A stretch of DNA of 64,000 nt from Sporosarcina sp. E16_8 (GCF_017347095.1 NZ_JADPRZ010000001.1:248001-312000); one strand, 5' to 3'; numbered from the stretch's first letter, positions 29,115 through 39,044 are shown. Program-made: numbers and translations. Notes: generated by a model not told the origin, from the letters alone.

Positions 29115-29898
29115 GCTTCCAAAAATCTACTTGGTAGTCGTGTTCATTATTTTATATGCTCCGATTTTCTACTTGATTTTTTACTCGTTCAATTCAGGTG
29201 GCAATATGTCCAATTTCGAGTCATTTACGCTTGAGCACTACGCAGCAGTTTTTGAAGATACACGGCTGATTGTTATTTTAATCAACACAATTGTCGTCGC
29301 GCTATTGTCTGCACTCATCTCTACCGCAATCGGTGTGCTCGGTGCATTGTCTATTGTTTTCATGCGCAATAAAGCGATGCGTAATGCCGTGTTGTCACTC
29401 AACAACATTTTGATTGTTAGCCCGGACGTTATCATTGGAGCATCTTTCCTAATTTTATTTACAATGATTGGCGTCAAGCTTGGATTTGCTTCCGTACTTA
29501 TTTCGCATATTGCCTTCAGTATTCCGATTGTTGTCATTATGGTTCTGCCTAAGCTACAGGAAATGAGTCCAACGCTAATCGATGCAGCACTCGATCTTGG
29601 GGCTTCAAAACGCGACGTCTTGACACGCGTTATAATTCCATTTATTAAGCCGGGAATACTTGCAGGGTTCTTCCTCGCATTGACGTATTCTCTAGATGAT
29701 TTTGCCGTAACATTCTTCGTCACTGGAAATGGGTTCTCCACGCTTTCTGTTGAAATTTATTCAATGGCACGCGCTGGTATTACGTTGACAATCAACGCAT
29801 TGTCGGGACTTATTTTCCTAGTAACAGTTATACTTGTTCTTGGCTATTACACCATTAGCCGTAAAACCAAAGCACCGCTTTCGGGGGTGAAGAAATGA
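29098..29898 (+). CDS. potC: Spermidine/putrescine ABC transporter permease
   Basis: 266 aa, six transmembrane helices, EAA loop LIDAALDLGASKRDVLTRVI. TAGGGGGACG precedes the ATG at 29098. It pairs with PotB in the membrane and ends by a 4-base ATGA overlap with potD, suggesting coupled translation. Confidence 0.93.
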   Translation: MEKLSKLPKIYLVVVFIILYAPIFYLIFYSFNSGGNMSNFESFTLEHYAAVFEDTRLIVILINTIVVALLSALISTAIGVLGALSIVFMRNKAMRNAVLSLNNILIVSPDVIIGASFLILFTMIGVKLGFASVLISHIAFSIPIVVIMVLPKLQEMSPTLIDAALDLGASKRDVLTRVIIPFIKPGILAGFFLALTYSLDDFAVTFFVTGNGFSTLSVEIYSMARAGITLTINALSGLIFLVTVILVLGYYTISRKTKAPLSGVKK

Positions 29899-30968
29899 AA
29901 GGTATTTTACGTGGTGCCATAGTGATTATTATTATTTCCGCTATTTTACTGCTCATAAATAGCAAGTTAAATGAAGGCGGAGGAAGTGCCAACAAGAACT
30001 CGATCACCATATATAACTGGGGTGAATACATTGACACTGATTTACTCAAACAGTTCGAGCAAGAAACAGGCATCAAAGTCACGTATGAAACGTTCGATTC
30101 AAATGAAGGAATGATGGGTAAAATTGAACAAGGTGGCACATCATACGACATTTCTATGCCTTCAGAATATATGATTGAAATGATGAAGGAAAAAGATTTA
30201 CTGCTACCACTCGACTACAGTAAGATTCCAAACGTCAAAAATATCGATCCTTATTTTCTCGATTTACCATTTGATCCTGGCAATAAATATTCACTGCCTT
30301 ACTTTTGGGGGACAGTCGGGATTGCATACAATTCTTCACTTTTAGAGGGACAGACATTTGAAGAATGGGATGATTTATGGAACCCGACTCTTACGCAACA
30401 AGTTATTCTAGTCGATAGCGCACGCGAAACAATCGGAATGGGGCTAAACTCATTAGGCTATTCATTGAACTCCACCGATATGGACGAATTGCGTGAAGCG
30501 ACAGATAAGTTGAAAACACTTAGCCCTAATATCAAAGCCGTCATTGGGGATGAAGTGACGCAACTGATGATTAACGGAGAGGCTGCCATTTCACTTACAT
30601 GGTCTGGTCAAGCTGCAGATATGATGTATGAAAACGAGGATATCAATTATATCGTTCCTGAAGAAGGTTCAAATTTGTGGTTTGATAATATGGTTATTCC
30701 ACGCACTTCAAAAAATATCGAAGGTGCTCATGCTTTTATCAACTTCATGCTCGATGCTGAAGTTGCGGCACAAAATGCCGATTACGTCGGCTATTCCACA
30801 CCGAATTTAGCAGCTCTCGACCTGATGGATCCTGAAGTGACTGAAGATGAACGTTTCTATCCCGATGAAGAAACGCGCAATCACCTTGAAGTATATAGAA
30901 ATCTCGGGCTTGAGATGCTGGGCCATTATAATGAATTGTTCCTGGAATTTAAAATGGATATGAAGTAA
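29895..30968 (+). CDS. potD: Polyamine-binding protein, membrane-anchored
   Basis: 357 aa periplasmic-binding-protein fold with the PotD/PotF-type start of the mature domain (SITIYNWGEYIDTDLLKQFE) and the binding-site segment YFWGTVGIAYN. Unlike most Gram-positive binding proteins it has no lipobox: the first 35 residues contain a hydrophobic helix (IVIIIISAILLLINS) and no cysteine, so an uncleaved N-terminal anchor is expected. Spermidine versus putrescine preference cannot be told. Last gene of the operon. Confidence 0.93.
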   Translation: MKGILRGAIVIIIISAILLLINSKLNEGGGSANKNSITIYNWGEYIDTDLLKQFEQETGIKVTYETFDSNEGMMGKIEQGGTSYDISMPSEYMIEMMKEKDLLLPLDYSKIPNVKNIDPYFLDLPFDPGNKYSLPYFWGTVGIAYNSSLLEGQTFEEWDDLWNPTLTQQVILVDSARETIGMGLNSLGYSLNSTDMDELREATDKLKTLSPNIKAVIGDEVTQLMINGEAAISLTWSGQAADMMYENEDINYIVPEEGSNLWFDNMVIPRTSKNIEGAHAFINFMLDAEVAAQNADYVGYSTPNLAALDLMDPEVTEDERFYPDEETRNHLEVYRNLGLEMLGHYNELFLEFKMDMK

Positions 30969-31004
30969 GAATGTGATCTATATAATCAGCACTTAACAAA
31001 TAGA

Positions 31005-31215
31005 CTGCTCTTCCAACACCGCTTTGTCGCTTGGTGATGGCCTTACGCAATAAGCCCGTCAGAAAATCACTAGGGAGGGATTGAACTACATCCCTCCTAG
31101 GTCTTATTGCTCCGGCGCCTGCAGGATGCGGGTGTGCAGCCTTTGCCGCAGGACGCGGCGATATTGGGCTGCCTTTCATTAGTGTCGCTCCTTCGCTAGA
31201 TTTGTTCGTTATACT
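31005..31215. repeat. Dispersed hairpin repeat downstream of potD
   Basis: A nested hairpin: GCAATAAG ... CTTATTGC outside and CTAGGGAGGGAT ... ATCCCTCCTAG inside. Followed by GGCGCCTGCAGGATGCGG and CCGCAGGACGCGG modules. No gene is seen in 30969-31390. Confidence 0.65.
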
Positions 31216-31263
31216 AGTGAGGTTTACCACCTAGTTAATTATAAATAAATAGTGCCGAATATA

Positions 31264-31306
31264 AAGACGACTTTCGCACATGCGGAAGTCGTCTTTTTTT
31301 TTTGTA
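31264..31306 (+). terminator. Terminator downstream of the pot operon
   Basis: AAGACGACTT(T)CGC and complement around ACAT, then ten T. Confidence 0.85.
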
Positions 31307-31390
31307 CACAAGTCGCAAACAAGGTAACCACATACAGATTGTGGTACTATACTTTAGTGACACGAAACAGTTTGGAAAGTTGGGATACTT

Positions 31391-32584
31391 ATGGCAGTCA
31401 AATCTACTAATTTTGCCTTATACGTTTTAATGTTCAATATGTTCATTGCCATGTCAGGCATCGGTCTTATCATTCCAATTATGCCTGAATATCTGGGCAC
31501 ATTTGGCGTTGCTGGCCAGGCTCTCGGCTTTCTGATTGCAATGTTCTCATTTTCTCAATTTATCTTTTCACCAATCGCCGGCGATTTATCCGATAAACAT
31601 GGTCGCAAAAAGTTGATTATTATAGGATTAATCATTTTTGGTCTATCACAACTTGCATTCGGACTCTCCACCGAATTATGGATGCTGTATGCCTCACGAT
31701 TCTTTTCTGGTCTTGGCTCTGCATTTATCGTACCGCCTATGATGGCATTCGTTGCCGATATTACAACTTACGAAAACAGAGGAAGAGGAATGGGTCTACT
31801 AGGCGCTTCCATGTCGCTAGGATTTATGATTGGACCTGCAATCGGCGGATTCCTTTCAAAGGTTAGCTTACAATTCCCTTTTTATATTGCAACAGCAGCT
31901 GCCCTAACGGCGGCGGTTATCTCCATTTTCGCATTACCGAACCCAACGCCGCGTAGCGCAGACAAACCTGGAAGTGAGACAAAGAGGGAAAATCTTTTCA
32001 AGCAGATGAAACGCTCTGCGAAAACTCCTTACTTTGTTATGCTAATTGTTATGTTTGTCTTTTCATTCGGTTTGGCTAACTTTCAATCTACAATCTCACT
32101 TTACGTAGATCATAAATACGGCTATACACCTGCTCAAATCGCCATCATCATTACAGTTGGAGGATTTGTTGGAGTGATTGCTCAGACATTCGTCATCAAT
32201 AAACTGTTCAATCGATTTGGAGAAATGCGCGTCATTCAGGTAAATCTTATTATTGCAGCTTTTGCAATGCTTGGTATCGTATTTGTCAATTCTTTCTTTA
32301 TGATTCTATTCGTAGCAACGATTTTCTTCACTGCCACATCACTCCTGCGCCCTGCAGTTAATACACTCGTTTCGAAACTCGCTGGTGAAGAACAAGGTTT
32401 TGCAGCGGGCATGATGACTGCATACATGAGCCTCGGAAATATGATTGGACCTGCACTTGCAGGTATATTATTCGATATCAATATCATCTATCCATATATT
32501 ATCGGCACAGTCATCCTACTCATCAGTTTTGTCATTGCATCTTATTGGGCAAAACGAAACGGAGCTTTACTTACTGGTCTATAA
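31391..32584 (+). CDS. MFS multidrug-type exporter (NorA/Bmr-like)
   Basis: 397 aa, twelve transmembrane helices. Motif A in loop 2-3 reads GDLSDKHGRKKLI, and the antiporter motif C in helix 5 is GASMSLGFMIGPAIGG, both typical of DHA1 drug:H+ antiporters such as NorA, Bmr and Blt. Substrate cannot be inferred. It has its own terminator and no adjacent regulator on the same strand; ATG follows GGAAAGTTGGG. Confidence 0.88.
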   Translation: MAVKSTNFALYVLMFNMFIAMSGIGLIIPIMPEYLGTFGVAGQALGFLIAMFSFSQFIFSPIAGDLSDKHGRKKLIIIGLIIFGLSQLAFGLSTELWMLYASRFFSGLGSAFIVPPMMAFVADITTYENRGRGMGLLGASMSLGFMIGPAIGGFLSKVSLQFPFYIATAAALTAAVISIFALPNPTPRSADKPGSETKRENLFKQMKRSAKTPYFVMLIVMFVFSFGLANFQSTISLYVDHKYGYTPAQIAIIITVGGFVGVIAQTFVINKLFNRFGEMRVIQVNLIIAAFAMLGIVFVNSFFMILFVATIFFTATSLLRPAVNTLVSKLAGEEQGFAAGMMTAYMSLGNMIGPALAGILFDINIIYPYIIGTVILLISFVIASYWAKRNGALLTGL

Positions 32585-32595
32585 ACATTTTTAAT

Positions 32596-32641
32596 AAAGC
32601 CCCATCACACCAGATAGATTCCAGTGTGATGGGGCTTTTTC
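32596..32641. terminator. Terminator of the MFS gene, usable from both sides
   Basis: AAAGCCCCATCACAC arms, 15-base loop, T5. It is also the first terminator reached by the large minus-strand operon ending at 32821. Confidence 0.85.
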
Positions 32642-32666
32642 GGATGTAACAGTGACCGTCCGTGTC

Positions 32667-32744
32667 GTTATGACCGGCATGGAGCTTGTTATGCTCGCCA
32701 CCGATGTAGTTATGACCGCCATGAAGCTTGTTATGACCGCCACT
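32667..32744. repeat. 21-bp tandem repeat, 3.7 imperfect copies
   Basis: Units begin GTTATGACCGCCATGAAGC at 32667, 32688, 32709 and 32730. On the minus strand the unit reads as a GGHNKLH-type heptad in a frame without ribosome site. Possibly the remnant of a repeat-protein gene. Confidence 0.7.
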
Positions 32745-32820
32745 CGTAAAAACCTTTACAAATACAGCCACCACAAGTGTGGAATCTCTCGTTCCACTTA
32801 TAAAGATGATATCTTTCTAA

Positions 32821-35418
32821 TCATCTCTTCTTCTTCGCCTTCAATAATTCAGAAATACTCTCCCCTGCTGTCGATGTCTCCTTGACTACTTGTTCGCGTA
32901 CTACACGTTTCTTCGTAAGCCCTTTGAACATACCGAAACGGCGCAATGTAATATCGATAAAGAACAAAATCATCGAGGCTAAAATTAGCCATTCTGAAAT
33001 CCGTATCTTTTCACCACTTGTAAAAGGATGATCGCGGAATGCTTCTGTCGGTTCTTCCAACACTTTTCCACCTGTTCGTTCAGCAATTTTAGTCATCAGT
33101 GCTGCGTTCGGAGCTGCCGGTTTATATTCATCGCTATACGGCACCGAAAGACCAGCTTCGAACAATCCGCCTTTATCATCCGAAACTCCGAAAAATACAA
33201 GACCCGGTTTAGCATCAACAGTTACACGTACTTTACCGGGAGCAAGTGGCTCTGAGGTAAATGGCACTTCTTTCCCCGCTTCATCCACGACGGCTATGTC
33301 GAGGAATGCTGCCTTACGAGAACTGTCTGTCACCGTATAGGTGCCGCCTCTTTCATGCGTGATAATATAAGGGACTTCCTCATAAGACGGCAGTAATCGT
33401 GCCACCGCGGTATTCCAAAACTCTGGGTAGCCGCCCCATCTTGCTAAGTCCCCCGTCCACTTCCCTGTTGAATCAGATGTGAATGCAACTGTCCTGCCAA
33501 GCCCATACATCCATTCAGCAATGACAGGGTCATCTTTATGACTAAGCCCCGCAATCGTTGCTGTAGTCTTCGCAGTCGTCGCAATATAGGCATTCATTTG
33601 CGGAACCCCTTCGCTAAACAAAGACGTCCATTCAGGAATTCCACCCAGCGTCATATAAAACGGATTATCCTCGATATATGTCCGCGTCATCATCGATGTT
33701 TCTCTAGCCAGTATTGCCGGTACTGTCGACTCATCGACCACATCGTAAAACCGTCCACCACCATTTTCCGCAAGATCTTCTAATAGCGACCAGTCCGCAT
33801 CTGAACCGATAGCAACCGTCGACATCGTAATATTATTTTTTCGGCCTTCCTCAATCACCTCTTCATAATCTGAAGGCATCGGTGATTGGCCATCTGTCAT
33901 TAAAATGATATGTTTCCTTTGTAGCTTTAAATCTGCAAGATCATCATATGCTTTTTGCATGCCAGGAAAGATGTCCGTCCCCCCACCCGCTGGAACGGAG
34001 AGGATTTGTTCGACTGCATCCTTCTTATCTTCCAGCTTACCGATTGGAATGACTTCCCATACTTGATCGTCAAATGCAGTGAATCCAAATGTATCATCAT
34101 CACGGAGAAGCTCTACCGACCGGGCAGCCGCTTCTCTTGCCAAGATGATTTTTGAACCGGACATACTTCCCGACCTGTCCATAACAATCATTAGGCCGAG
34201 CGAAGGAAGTGATTCTTTTCCTTTCACTTCCATCTCAACTGGAAGAAGCCGTTCGATTGGAGACTTGAAATAACCGCCAAGCCCGAAACTTTCTTCTCCT
34301 CCGACCATCATGAAGCCTGTACCAAAGTTTTTCACGACCTGTTCAATGACCGTCATCTTATCTTCACCAACGACATGCCCTGGCACATTATCAAAAATAA
34401 TTGCGCCGTAGCCTAGATAACCCGACAGCGTTTCCGGTAATTGTTCCGCATCGACAACATCTACAGTCATTGAGTTTTTATCAAGAAGTGTTGGGATGAC
34501 TGATGGATTACGGCTCGTCTGAACAACGAGAACACGCGGGGAACGCTCCATCATCGTGACGGAGAGCATTCGGTTGTTTTCTAAAAAGCTATCATCCGAT
34601 ACAAGGAGTTTGGCTTCGTATTTTAGCAGCCCGCTCCCGGTTGCCGATGTCCGAAATGAAAAAGTGTTCTTACCAGGCTCAAGTGTAACCGGTTCTTTGA
34701 TAATTTCCTTATCATTTTGATAAATGAGCAGTTCACCAGTAGTTCGAGTAGATGATTCCACTTCAACTTGTAGCAGCTGCTTCTCGCCTTCATAAGCGGT
34801 TAGTGGCGTATCAAAAATAGAAATTGAGGCGTCTGCATTGCCTGGTCGTTCAAGCAATACAGTGTCAATGCTAACACGACCTTCATTATATTTAGGCAAT
34901 AATTCTTCGACCTTGTCCTCCGTTTCCAAACCATCAGATAGTAACACGATCCGAGTCGCACTATTCTTTTTAGCCACTGCAGCTGCAAGATCAATCGCTT
35001 TCGCAATGTCGGTTGCACCTTTTGGTTCCATCTGTCCAATTACCGGAAGCGCTACGTCTGCATCCGTCAGCTGTAAATCTGTTCGGAACGCCTCTGCGAA
35101 TGAATACAGTCCAACTGACTGATTCTCTTGACGGCCTTTCAAACTTTCTGTAATCCATTTATCCGCCATATTCCCAGCACTTTCAATAGATACAGAGCGG
35201 TCCACGACAAATAAAATTTGTTCTTTGTCTGCACGCAGCGTCACAAAAGGAGTTGCCAGTGCAAAGATGAGAGCAGCAATCGCAGTACATCTCAGGACAA
35301 AGAGAATGGTCCCTTTTCCAACAAGCCGCATGCCCGATGATTTCCATGTATACGCCATATAGAGCGCAATTGGAATGAACAATAAAAGCCATAATGGCTG
35401 ATCAATTCGGATATCCAC
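32821..35418 (-). CDS. Membrane protein with two VWA domains and a GATase-like domain
   Basis: 865 aa. Two N-terminal transmembrane helices, then a VWA domain with MIDAS FVVDRSVSIES (about 70-80) and SDGLETEDK, an Ig-like stretch, a class-I-amidotransferase-like Rossmann segment (AIIFDNVPGHVVGEDK ... MMVGGEESFGLGGY, without a catalytic Cys in place), a second VWA with canonical MIDAS IVMDRSGSMSGSK and LMTDGQSP, a C-terminal transmembrane helix and a basic tail. GTG at 35418 follows GGAGGTG by ten bases; it overlaps the upstream gene by 17 bp. Last gene of the MoxR/VWA/ABC operon; role unknown, presumably metal-dependent protein binding at the cell surface. Confidence 0.85.
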   Translation of the reverse strand: MDIRIDQPLWLLLFIPIALYMAYTWKSSGMRLVGKGTILFVLRCTAIAALIFALATPFVTLRADKEQILFVVDRSVSIESAGNMADKWITESLKGRQENQSVGLYSFAEAFRTDLQLTDADVALPVIGQMEPKGATDIAKAIDLAAAVAKKNSATRIVLLSDGLETEDKVEELLPKYNEGRVSIDTVLLERPGNADASISIFDTPLTAYEGEKQLLQVEVESSTRTTGELLIYQNDKEIIKEPVTLEPGKNTFSFRTSATGSGLLKYEAKLLVSDDSFLENNRMLSVTMMERSPRVLVVQTSRNPSVIPTLLDKNSMTVDVVDAEQLPETLSGYLGYGAIIFDNVPGHVVGEDKMTVIEQVVKNFGTGFMMVGGEESFGLGGYFKSPIERLLPVEMEVKGKESLPSLGLMIVMDRSGSMSGSKIILAREAAARSVELLRDDDTFGFTAFDDQVWEVIPIGKLEDKKDAVEQILSVPAGGGTDIFPGMQKAYDDLADLKLQRKHIILMTDGQSPMPSDYEEVIEEGRKNNITMSTVAIGSDADWSLLEDLAENGGGRFYDVVDESTVPAILARETSMMTRTYIEDNPFYMTLGGIPEWTSLFSEGVPQMNAYIATTAKTTATIAGLSHKDDPVIAEWMYGLGRTVAFTSDSTGKWTGDLARWGGYPEFWNTAVARLLPSYEEVPYIITHERGGTYTVTDSSRKAAFLDIAVVDEAGKEVPFTSEPLAPGKVRVTVDAKPGLVFFGVSDDKGGLFEAGLSVPYSDEYKPAAPNAALMTKIAERTGGKVLEEPTEAFRDHPFTSGEKIRISEWLILASMILFFIDITLRRFGMFKGLTKKRVVREQVVKETSTAGESISELLKAKKKR

Positions 35419-37165
35419 GTCTTCTTTGCACCTCCCATTCAATTAGTAGAAGAAACAAAAGTGGCACGAGGAATAACCAACCAATCCTATTTTTCCCCTC
35501 TTCATTCCCTTTCCCATTTTCCGTGTGCCCGATTTTATAGGATGAGCCCTGATCCAACTCTTTTTCTGAACGCTCAAGCTGAACAGCAAACATCTTTTCG
35601 ATTCCTCCGTCCAACGCTTTGTAAATACCCGGACGTGTTGGCGCGATGAAACTCGAGCCATCCGCAATTGTCGTGACATATTCATCATCTATCGTATAGA
35701 TTTCCAGTCCATTCTCTGTTCCACCTGAAAGAACCGCTTTGCGTTCATTCGGCACAAATAATCCTAAAGAATCGGTTTCAGAACGCAACAATTCAGCGGA
35801 ACTCCAAACAAATAACGGGTAGGATGGGTGTAGTGGCCAATCGGTGAGTTCAATATCAGCAAGTACGACAATGTCGCCACGCTTCGATTTTTGGATGAAC
35901 GGTTTATCCCCCACAGTTGCGATTGTCGTATACGATTTAAATGGCGGATACAAAGCACTTACGTATATGTCACTAATATCTGCAATCGTAAACAGTGGAT
36001 CTGAGGTATTTCTTACTGCGCCTGCAACTGGTTCAGTGGATTTATCATTCCTTCCAATGATTATCACCGGCTTAGTTCCCTTTTTAAGGAATGATACATC
36101 GTTTGTCACGATAATGGACCTGTCCTGAGCTGCAAGCATTTCAGTCGTAGAACCGGTCGTAACGGTTAATCCCGCAGCCTCAAATGCTCGCTTTACCAAC
36201 TCATGCAATTGCCCGTCGACAACAGCTTCCCCTGTCTCATTACCTAATAAGACGAATGCCGTATTATCAGCTTCATAATCATCCTCTACAACGATTTCGG
36301 CACGCAACGATTTACTTTCGGGTAATTCCTTGAACGATAAAAGTGCTTCTTCCCCACCTTCAATCGAAAAAGTTTCATCTATCAATGAGTTACCGGTTAG
36401 TAGATCCTTAATATGTACGGTTCCAGTTTGAGCATCAGCGGAATCATTGGTAATCCTGATAATGGCTTCCGTTCCTTCAGACGTCTTGACCGCTCCGAAT
36501 TTATCGATAGATACATTGACTTTAGGTATTTCTTCACCATGAATCGTCCACGCGACGGCGCTTTCGCCTTCAGAAAAAACGGCTCGATCTAGCGAATCCG
36601 TATAAATATGGATAGCAGCACCACCTGTTGCGGTGATTGACTTTGCGAACTCAATCGCCCGTTCCATATATTCATGCTCATATGTAACGGCTAATTTGTC
36701 GATAGCGGTCGTGATTGCTTCACCGTCTGTTTCCTCTCGTATGACGATAATTGGCTCTTTCCCAGTCGTCATAATTGTAATTGGTTCTCCCGGGAGACCC
36801 GCGACAAGTTTCTTCATTGCTTCCTGATTGCGCGCAAATAGTGAAGTTCCTTCATTGCTAGCAAGCATAGTCGCAGACGTGTCCACTAGTAGAATAGTAT
36901 GACCACCGACCGCCTCTTCTTTAGTAAGATATGGTCCTACTAAAATAAATACTAAAAGTAGAAGTGCCGCCATTTGCAGATAAAACAAGGCATTCCGCTG
37001 CAAGTTTTTCAAGTAAGGAGACACTCGTGTTTCCCGCATCGATTGTTCCCAGAACAATGTCGATGATATCGTTGTCGTTTCGTAGCGTTTCCGGAAAAAG
37101 TAATAGAGTAGGACGGCCAATGGAAAAACCACCGTCCAACCATTCACTAACTTATCAAATCCCAC
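35402..37165 (-). CDS. BatA-like VWA membrane protein
   Basis: 587 aa. N-terminal BatA-type region with two helices flanking a short loop (GWTVVFPLAVLLYYFFRKRY and LFYLQMAALLLLVFILVGPYL), then a VWA domain whose MIDAS is LLVDTSATM, so the third position is Thr instead of Ser, beta-rich middle domains, a second amidotransferase-like segment, and a C-terminal transmembrane helix before EWEVQRRRGYPN. It precedes and overlaps the two-VWA gene. BatA proteins are named after Bacteroides aerotolerance genes, but that function has not been shown for Firmicutes. Confidence 0.82.
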   Translation of the reverse strand: MGFDKLVNGWTVVFPLAVLLYYFFRKRYETTTISSTLFWEQSMRETRVSPYLKNLQRNALFYLQMAALLLLVFILVGPYLTKEEAVGGHTILLVDTSATMLASNEGTSLFARNQEAMKKLVAGLPGEPITIMTTGKEPIIVIREETDGEAITTAIDKLAVTYEHEYMERAIEFAKSITATGGAAIHIYTDSLDRAVFSEGESAVAWTIHGEEIPKVNVSIDKFGAVKTSEGTEAIIRITNDSADAQTGTVHIKDLLTGNSLIDETFSIEGGEEALLSFKELPESKSLRAEIVVEDDYEADNTAFVLLGNETGEAVVDGQLHELVKRAFEAAGLTVTTGSTTEMLAAQDRSIIVTNDVSFLKKGTKPVIIIGRNDKSTEPVAGAVRNTSDPLFTIADISDIYVSALYPPFKSYTTIATVGDKPFIQKSKRGDIVVLADIELTDWPLHPSYPLFVWSSAELLRSETDSLGLFVPNERKAVLSGGTENGLEIYTIDDEYVTTIADGSSFIAPTRPGIYKALDGGIEKMFAVQLERSEKELDQGSSYKIGHTENGKGNEEGKNRIGWLFLVPLLFLLLIEWEVQRRRGYPN

Positions 37166-37179
37166 TTAGCCGCCTCCAT

Positions 37180-38052
37180 CTATCGCACCCATCCTGCGTG
37201 GCGCATTTTTTTTGTTACGGTTTCCATGACCCCTTCAGCAACTTCTGCACGAATAAGTTGAATACCGAATTTGCGGGCAAGCGCTATCATTTGTGCTTCA
37301 TGTACCGATTTCTTTTCCAGGTAATCTTGGACCGCACGCCTCGTCATGGTTACTTCAATTCCGTCACCGCTCTCGATGTCTACAAATCGGATATCTCCTT
37401 CGTAATTAGGTGCTTCTTCCGCTTTCGAATGAATCGTTACAACACGTACATCACTGCAAATCCCAGGAAGACGACGGAAAAGATGTTCCCACTTTCCGAC
37501 CACTTCAAGTCCATCAGTCAGGATGAACAACACCGTTACTGCTTTTGGAATAGACGCAAGTGCTCGGTCAGTGAATTTTTCTGTTGACCCCGGAGCGTCA
37601 ATCCCCGAAATGAATTTCGTCACTGAAGCCCGATGCGCAGCCCCTTTCTTTCTAAAAAAGTAATCCTGTCCATCAGTCCACGTGGAAAATGACAGCGTAT
37701 CTCCACTTTTAAGTGCTAACTGCCCAAGCGCAATTGCCAGTTGACGGGCATAATTCCATTTTCCATCTGCCCCCATGGACTTCGTTGGGTCGAGTAAAAT
37801 ATGGATGCGCATCTCTTGTTCATCAAGAAACTGCTTAATGTAAGGCTTGTCCGTTCGTGCATAGACATTCCAGTCGATATGGCGCAAATCATCACCCGGA
37901 TGGTATTCCCGGAAATCAGAGAAATCAAGGGAAGAACCGGTCTTTCTTGAGCGATGTGTCCCTTTATGATGCCCAAGACGGCCTGACCGAGATAGAATCG
38001 ATAATGCGCCAAGCCTCTTCGCTAACCCGTTAGGAAATAGTTCACCATTCAT
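37180..38052 (-). CDS. DUF58 protein (YeaD-like)
   Basis: 290 aa. Contains the DUF58 signature SLDFSDFREYHPGDDLRHIDW (quoted to the family core REYxxGDDxRxIDW) followed by a VWA-like domain with HILLDPTKSMG. DUF58 proteins nearly always pair with MoxR AAA+ ATPases, and here the ATG overlaps the moxR stop by four bases. Soluble and basic; molecular role unknown. Confidence 0.9.
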   Translation of the reverse strand: MNGELFPNGLAKRLGALSILSRSGRLGHHKGTHRSRKTGSSLDFSDFREYHPGDDLRHIDWNVYARTDKPYIKQFLDEQEMRIHILLDPTKSMGADGKWNYARQLAIALGQLALKSGDTLSFSTWTDGQDYFFRKKGAAHRASVTKFISGIDAPGSTEKFTDRALASIPKAVTVLFILTDGLEVVGKWEHLFRRLPGICSDVRVVTIHSKAEEAPNYEGDIRFVDIESGDGIEVTMTRRAVQDYLEKKSVHEAQMIALARKFGIQLIRAEVAEGVMETVTKKMRHAGWVR

Positions 38053-39044
38053 TGCACCGATGCTCCTTGCCGGACTTCTTCAAGCAACTTAACAATCAAA
38101 CCATCTACGTCAACGCCCTCTGCTTCCCCCTCATAGTTGATGAGAATGCGATGACGTAACGCAGGTTTAGCAACTGTCTTAATATCTGCAATGGATACAT
38201 GATAGCGACCTGACAAAAGCGCACGTGCTTTGGCGAGTCTGATAATTGACTGAAGTCCCCGCGGACCGCTTCCATACTGGACATATTTTGCCCAGTCATC
38301 CGAAGAACCGCTGTTGTTGTGGGTTGCTGAAACAAGATCGACCGCGTAATTAATCATTTCATCCGCAATAACGACTTCTTTGACCATTTCTTGCGCCATA
38401 ACAATTTCTTCTGCATCCATTACTTTTTGAATTTCGATATGTTGCGATCCCGTTGTACGCAGAATAATCTCCTTCAGTTCTGATTTCGCTGGATACGGCA
38501 AAATTATTTTACAAAGAAAACGGTCCATCTGTGCTTCCGGCAAAGGATAAGTTCCTTCCATCTCAATCGGGTTCTGCGTTGCAAGAACGAAAAATGGACG
38601 TGCCATTTGTCGTGTCTCTCCCAGTACCGTTACTGTTTTCTCACCCATCGCTTCAAGCAAGGCGCTTTGCGTTTTCGGCGTAGCTCGGTTAATTTCATCC
38701 GCCAGTACCATCTGGCTAAAAATCGGACCTTCTTTAAAAGCGAAGCGCTGCATCCCTTCTTCATTGCGTTCCAAGATGCTTGTCCCCGTTATGTCAGCCG
38801 GCATTAAATCAGGCGTGAATTGAATTCGTGAAAATGACAAATCGAGCACTTCTGAAATCGTTCGAATTAGCATTGTCTTTCCAAGACCGGGCAGCCCCTC
38901 CAACAGTGCGTGCCCATCTGCCAAAATCGAATAGAGAGAAAACTCGACCGCTTCCTGCTGGCCAACGATGAATTTCCCGATTTCCTCCTTAACTAAAACT
39001 AGTTTCCCGCTCATTTCTTCAAACTGCTCTGGTGTAAATGGCAT
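38049..39044 (-). CDS. MoxR-family AAA+ ATPase
   Basis: 331 aa. Walker A LLEGLPGLGKTMLIR (about 50-62), Walker B MVLADEINRATPKTQSALLEAM, sensor 1 FFVLATQNPIEMEGTYPLPEAQ, sensor 2 GSGPRGLQ. MoxR ATPases act as chaperones that assemble or activate VWA-containing partners; three VWA-type partners follow directly downstream. TGGGAGTG lies about seven bases before the ATG. Confidence 0.93.
   Translation of the reverse strand: MPFTPEQFEEMSGKLVLVKEEIGKFIVGQQEAVEFSLYSILADGHALLEGLPGLGKTMLIRTISEVLDLSFSRIQFTPDLMPADITGTSILERNEEGMQRFAFKEGPIFSQMVLADEINRATPKTQSALLEAMGEKTVTVLGETRQMARPFFVLATQNPIEMEGTYPLPEAQMDRFLCKIILPYPAKSELKEIILRTTGSQHIEIQKVMDAEEIVMAQEMVKEVVIADEMINYAVDLVSATHNNSGSSDDWAKYVQYGSGPRGLQSIIRLAKARALLSGRYHVSIADIKTVAKPALRHRILINYEGEAEGVDVDGLIVKLLEEVRQGASVQ

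Noticed and set aside
32571-32774. Minus-strand frame with GGHNKLH heptads as a gene
   Set aside because: No ribosome site, weak start, and the frame runs through the MFS terminator. Kept only as a repeat.
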